NCBI GenBank assembly: GCA_009776675.1
Contig: WRNK01000003.1
Coordinates: 1 to 17,622 of the forward strand
Direction: 5' to 3'
Origin: Methanimicrococcus sp.
GTDB lineage: Archaea; Halobacteriota; Methanosarcinia; Methanosarcinales; Methanosarcinaceae
DNA length: 17,622 bases
Made by a program: the position numbers and the translations under genes. Positions 16,184-17,622 of this stretch are shown here, in pieces. The stretch's first letter is position 1; the number at the start of each line of letters is the position of its first letter. The notes below the pieces were generated by a model. That model was not told the DNA's origin and ran no database searches. It was given only the letters and a program-made list of their open reading frames with translations.

Positions 16184-16452
16184 TTTCTACTCTCCGTTTC
16201 ATATTTTTTGAAGAAACCTCGTAAATAAACAACATGTTTTGAATGATTATCAGAAATGTTTTTTAAAAGAAAAAACTTTTAATTTGCATCTCTCCAACAC
16301 ACAAACCATTATATTACAATTAGATGAACATCAATGAATAATTCATTGGCGCTCGCGTCAATTCGCGTTTATTTTCCGAAATTTCCAAGTCATGAACCAC
16401 ATGTAAAAAACATATCAAATTTGTTTTTTACGAGGAGAGATTTGTAAATTTG
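16184..16452 (-). promoter_or_regulatory. Putative long 5' leader of mtaCB with hairpins
   Basis: If transcription starts about 25 bases from the TATA-like gtatatac at 16453-16460, the mRNA leader is about 245 bases. It contains two inverted repeats: gtaaaaaaca/tgttttttac (16403-16412 and 16422-16431, loop of nine) near the predicted start, and caatgaat/attcattg (16332-16348). A second TATA-like stretch, taatataatgg on the minus strand (16308-16318), could instead give a leader of about 100 bases. Long leaders are known for Methanosarcina mtaCB operons, which fits the first option. Confidence 0.45.
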
Positions 16453-16460
16453 GTATATAC
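16453..16460 (-). promoter_or_regulatory. Candidate TATA box of mtaCB
   Basis: gtatatac is the best TATA-like octamer in the region and is preceded on the minus strand by a run of ten A residues and atcgcttaat. Upstream of it, 16461-16867 is very A/T-rich DNA with no gene I can support, apart from scattered short repeats such as aaaatttgtgttt occurring twice. Confidence 0.4.
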
Positions 16461-16867
16461 ATTAAGCGATTTTTTTTTTTGGAAATGAGACGTTAGGAAA
16501 ATAATATTTTGATATCATGTCTAAAACAATTTAATTTTAATTTGAAGCAATTGATGATGAATATAATCCGGTTTTGTGAAAAATAAATTGTTTTTGTTTT
16601 TTAATATGAATTTTTGGAGTATGAGCCATCAAAATTTTTGATAGTTCAGTCATATAAAATAATAAATGGAAGCGTGTAATTTTTATAAGAGTTTTTGAAA
16701 GATAGATTGGATTATGAAAAAAATAATACCATTACAAAATATCATACTAAGCAAATACTGAGAAATATTACAAAATAAAAATTTGTGTTTATACAAATTA
16801 AAAATTGTATTTATGAAAAATAAAAATGACGATTAATACAAAAAATTTGTGTTTGAAACCATTGAAA

Positions 16868-17150
16868 TTTTCAAAATAACGAAAGCTGTACAGAGATTTG
16901 CCAAAAGAAGGGAAACTGTTACAAAGATTTGTCAAAATAACGAAAGCTGTACAAAGATTTGTCAAAAGAAGGAAAACTGTTACAAAGATTTGTCAAAATA
17001 ACGAAAGCTGTACAAAGATTTGTCAAAATAACGAAAGCTGTACAAAGATTTGTCAAAAGAAGGAAAACTGTTACAAAGAATTGTCAAAATAACGAAAGCT
17101 GTACAAAGATTTGTCAAAAGAAAGAAAGCCGTTACAAAGATTTGAAAGGG
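16868..17150. repeat. Tandem array of two alternating 30/31-base units
   Basis: Two related units alternate. A (30 bases) begins acaaagatttgtcaaaataa and ends cgaaagctgt. B (31 bases) begins acaaagatttgtcaaaagaa and ends ggaaaactgtt. From 16868 the order is partial A, B, A, B, A, A, B, A, B, then a truncated unit ending at 17150, with unit starts at 16890, 16921, 16951, 16982, 17012, 17042, 17073, 17103 and 17134. No unique spacers separate the units, so this is not a CRISPR array. It ends at the pheS stop codon. Confidence 0.95.
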
Positions 17151-17165
17151 AATTAAATTCCCTTT
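17145..17165 (-). terminator. Palindrome over the pheS stop codon
   Basis: aaagggaatt and aattcccttt form a 10-bp perfect inverted repeat around one base and include the last codons and stop of pheS. It is too tight for a normal loop, so the working stem would be shorter. No strong T run follows directly, making it a weak terminator candidate; the T-rich repeat array follows on the minus strand. Confidence 0.35.
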
Positions 17166-17622
17166 CCAATTTCGCTTTTTTTCAGCCAATCAATATCGGA
17201 TTGATATAATTCTCTTAAATCTTTTAATCCGAGTTTTAACATAGCGACACGGCTGACACCCAGCCCCCATGCCAATACCGGTTCGGTAATTCCGAGAGGT
17301 TCTGTCACTTCTTTTCGAAAAACACCGGCACCGCCAAGCTCAACCCACCCGAGGCCATCAATATAAACTTCAGGCTCAACGCTGGGTTCTGTATAGGGGA
17401 AATATCCCGGACGGAACCGAACTTCAGGAAATCCCATGCGCTGATAAAATTCTTTTAAACAGCCGAGAAGGTGGGCAAAACTCATGTCTTTGTCCATCAC
17501 AACGCCTTCCAATTGTTCAAACTCAGGCGTGTGTGTCGGATCAATGGTTTCGCGGCGGTAAGCCCTGTCAATGCAAAACGCTTTAATCGGACCTTTCGGA
17601 TGATCGGCAAGATATTTGACCG
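17153..17622 (-). CDS. pheS: Phenylalanine--tRNA ligase alpha subunit, C-terminal part (5' end outside window)
   Basis: The frame is open to the window edge, so this is about the last 155 residues of a class II synthetase alpha subunit, which charges tRNA-Phe in an alpha2-beta2 enzyme. Visible landmarks are motif 2 ([20 protein letters not shown], then FEQLEG), the [25 protein letters not shown] segment contributing to the phenylalanine pocket, the strand around [12 protein letters not shown], and motif 3 ([13 protein letters not shown]). The TTG at 17512 is internal, not a start. It is on the same strand as mtaCB but about 970 bases away, with a repeat array between, so no shared transcript is likely. 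Confidence 0.95.
   Translation of the reverse strand, partial: VKYLADHPKGPIKAFCIDRAYRRETIDPTHTPEFEQLEGVVMDKDMSFAHLLGCLKEFYQRMGFPEVRFRPGYFPYTEPSVEPEVYIDGLGWVELGGAGVFRKEVTEPLGITEPVLAWGLGVSRVAMLKLGLKDLRELYQSDIDWLKKSEIGKGI

Noticed and set aside
16461..16867. tRNA or other RNA gene in the A/T-rich gap upstream of mtaC
   Set aside because: No cloverleaf arms, TTCGA-type loop or GC-rich stems are visible; composition is uniformly A/T-rich.
16868..17150. CRISPR array
   Set aside because: The units abut with no unique spacers and there are no cas genes nearby; it is a plain tandem repeat of two variants.
16898..17156. Short frames on both strands through the 30/31-base array
   Set aside because: They are translations of the tandem repeat. 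Mixed 30- and 31-base units break any conserved phase, and no ribosome-binding site is evident.

Overview
The window looks like a chromosomal segment of a methylotrophic methanogenic archaeon. The diagnostic genes are a methanol methyltransferase set (mtaC, mtaB, and an MtaA-type methylcobamide:coenzyme M methyltransferase), two GPR1/FUN34/YaaH-type transporters and an archaeal-type pheS end. Coding regions have moderate G+C, while intergenic DNA is very A+T-rich. Methanol use, likely acetate uptake, and a surface-protein-like gene with Bacteroidetes-style leucine-rich and Ig-like domains together suggest a gut-associated Methanosarcinales member, such as a Methanimicrococcus-like organism. 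That placement is inference; Methanosphaera and Methanomassiliicoccales also carry mtaABC.

Layout. Positions 1-561 (+) hold the C-terminal end of a DUF4139 (MuiA-like) protein, which converges on a two-gene minus-strand unit. That unit is a giant 2282-residue mosaic protein (1001-7849) followed 27 bases later by a 95-residue helical protein (686-973). A gene-free stretch of about 920 bases (7850-8772) contains several strong inverted repeats and a 17-base tandem array. Then come, all on the minus strand, mtaA (8773-9786) with a hydantoinase/oxoprolinase-family (ASKHA) gene just upstream (9863-11866), two paralogous GPR1/FUN34/YaaH transporters (12220-12783 and 13267-13824), and mtaC-mtaB (16183 down to 14003). 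The window ends in the C-terminal third of pheS (17153-17622, minus). No tRNA, rRNA, CRISPR array or insertion sequence was recognised.

How the genes work together. MtaB takes the methyl group from methanol and passes it to the corrinoid on MtaC. MtaA moves it from MtaC to coenzyme M, giving methyl-CoM for methane formation. The two transporters plausibly import acetate as a carbon source, which would suit a methanogen that uses methanol mainly for energy. The hydantoinase-like ATPase-fold gene in the apparent mtaA transcription unit has no assigned job; help with corrinoid activation is one testable idea.

The most unusual parts are the giant mosaic protein with its small partner, and the intergenic regions. 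Nearly every gap carries its own unrelated short-period tandem repeat that is A-rich on the plus strand, hence T-rich in the transcribed sense. Strong hairpins and a roughly 250-base predicted leader upstream of mtaCB add to this.
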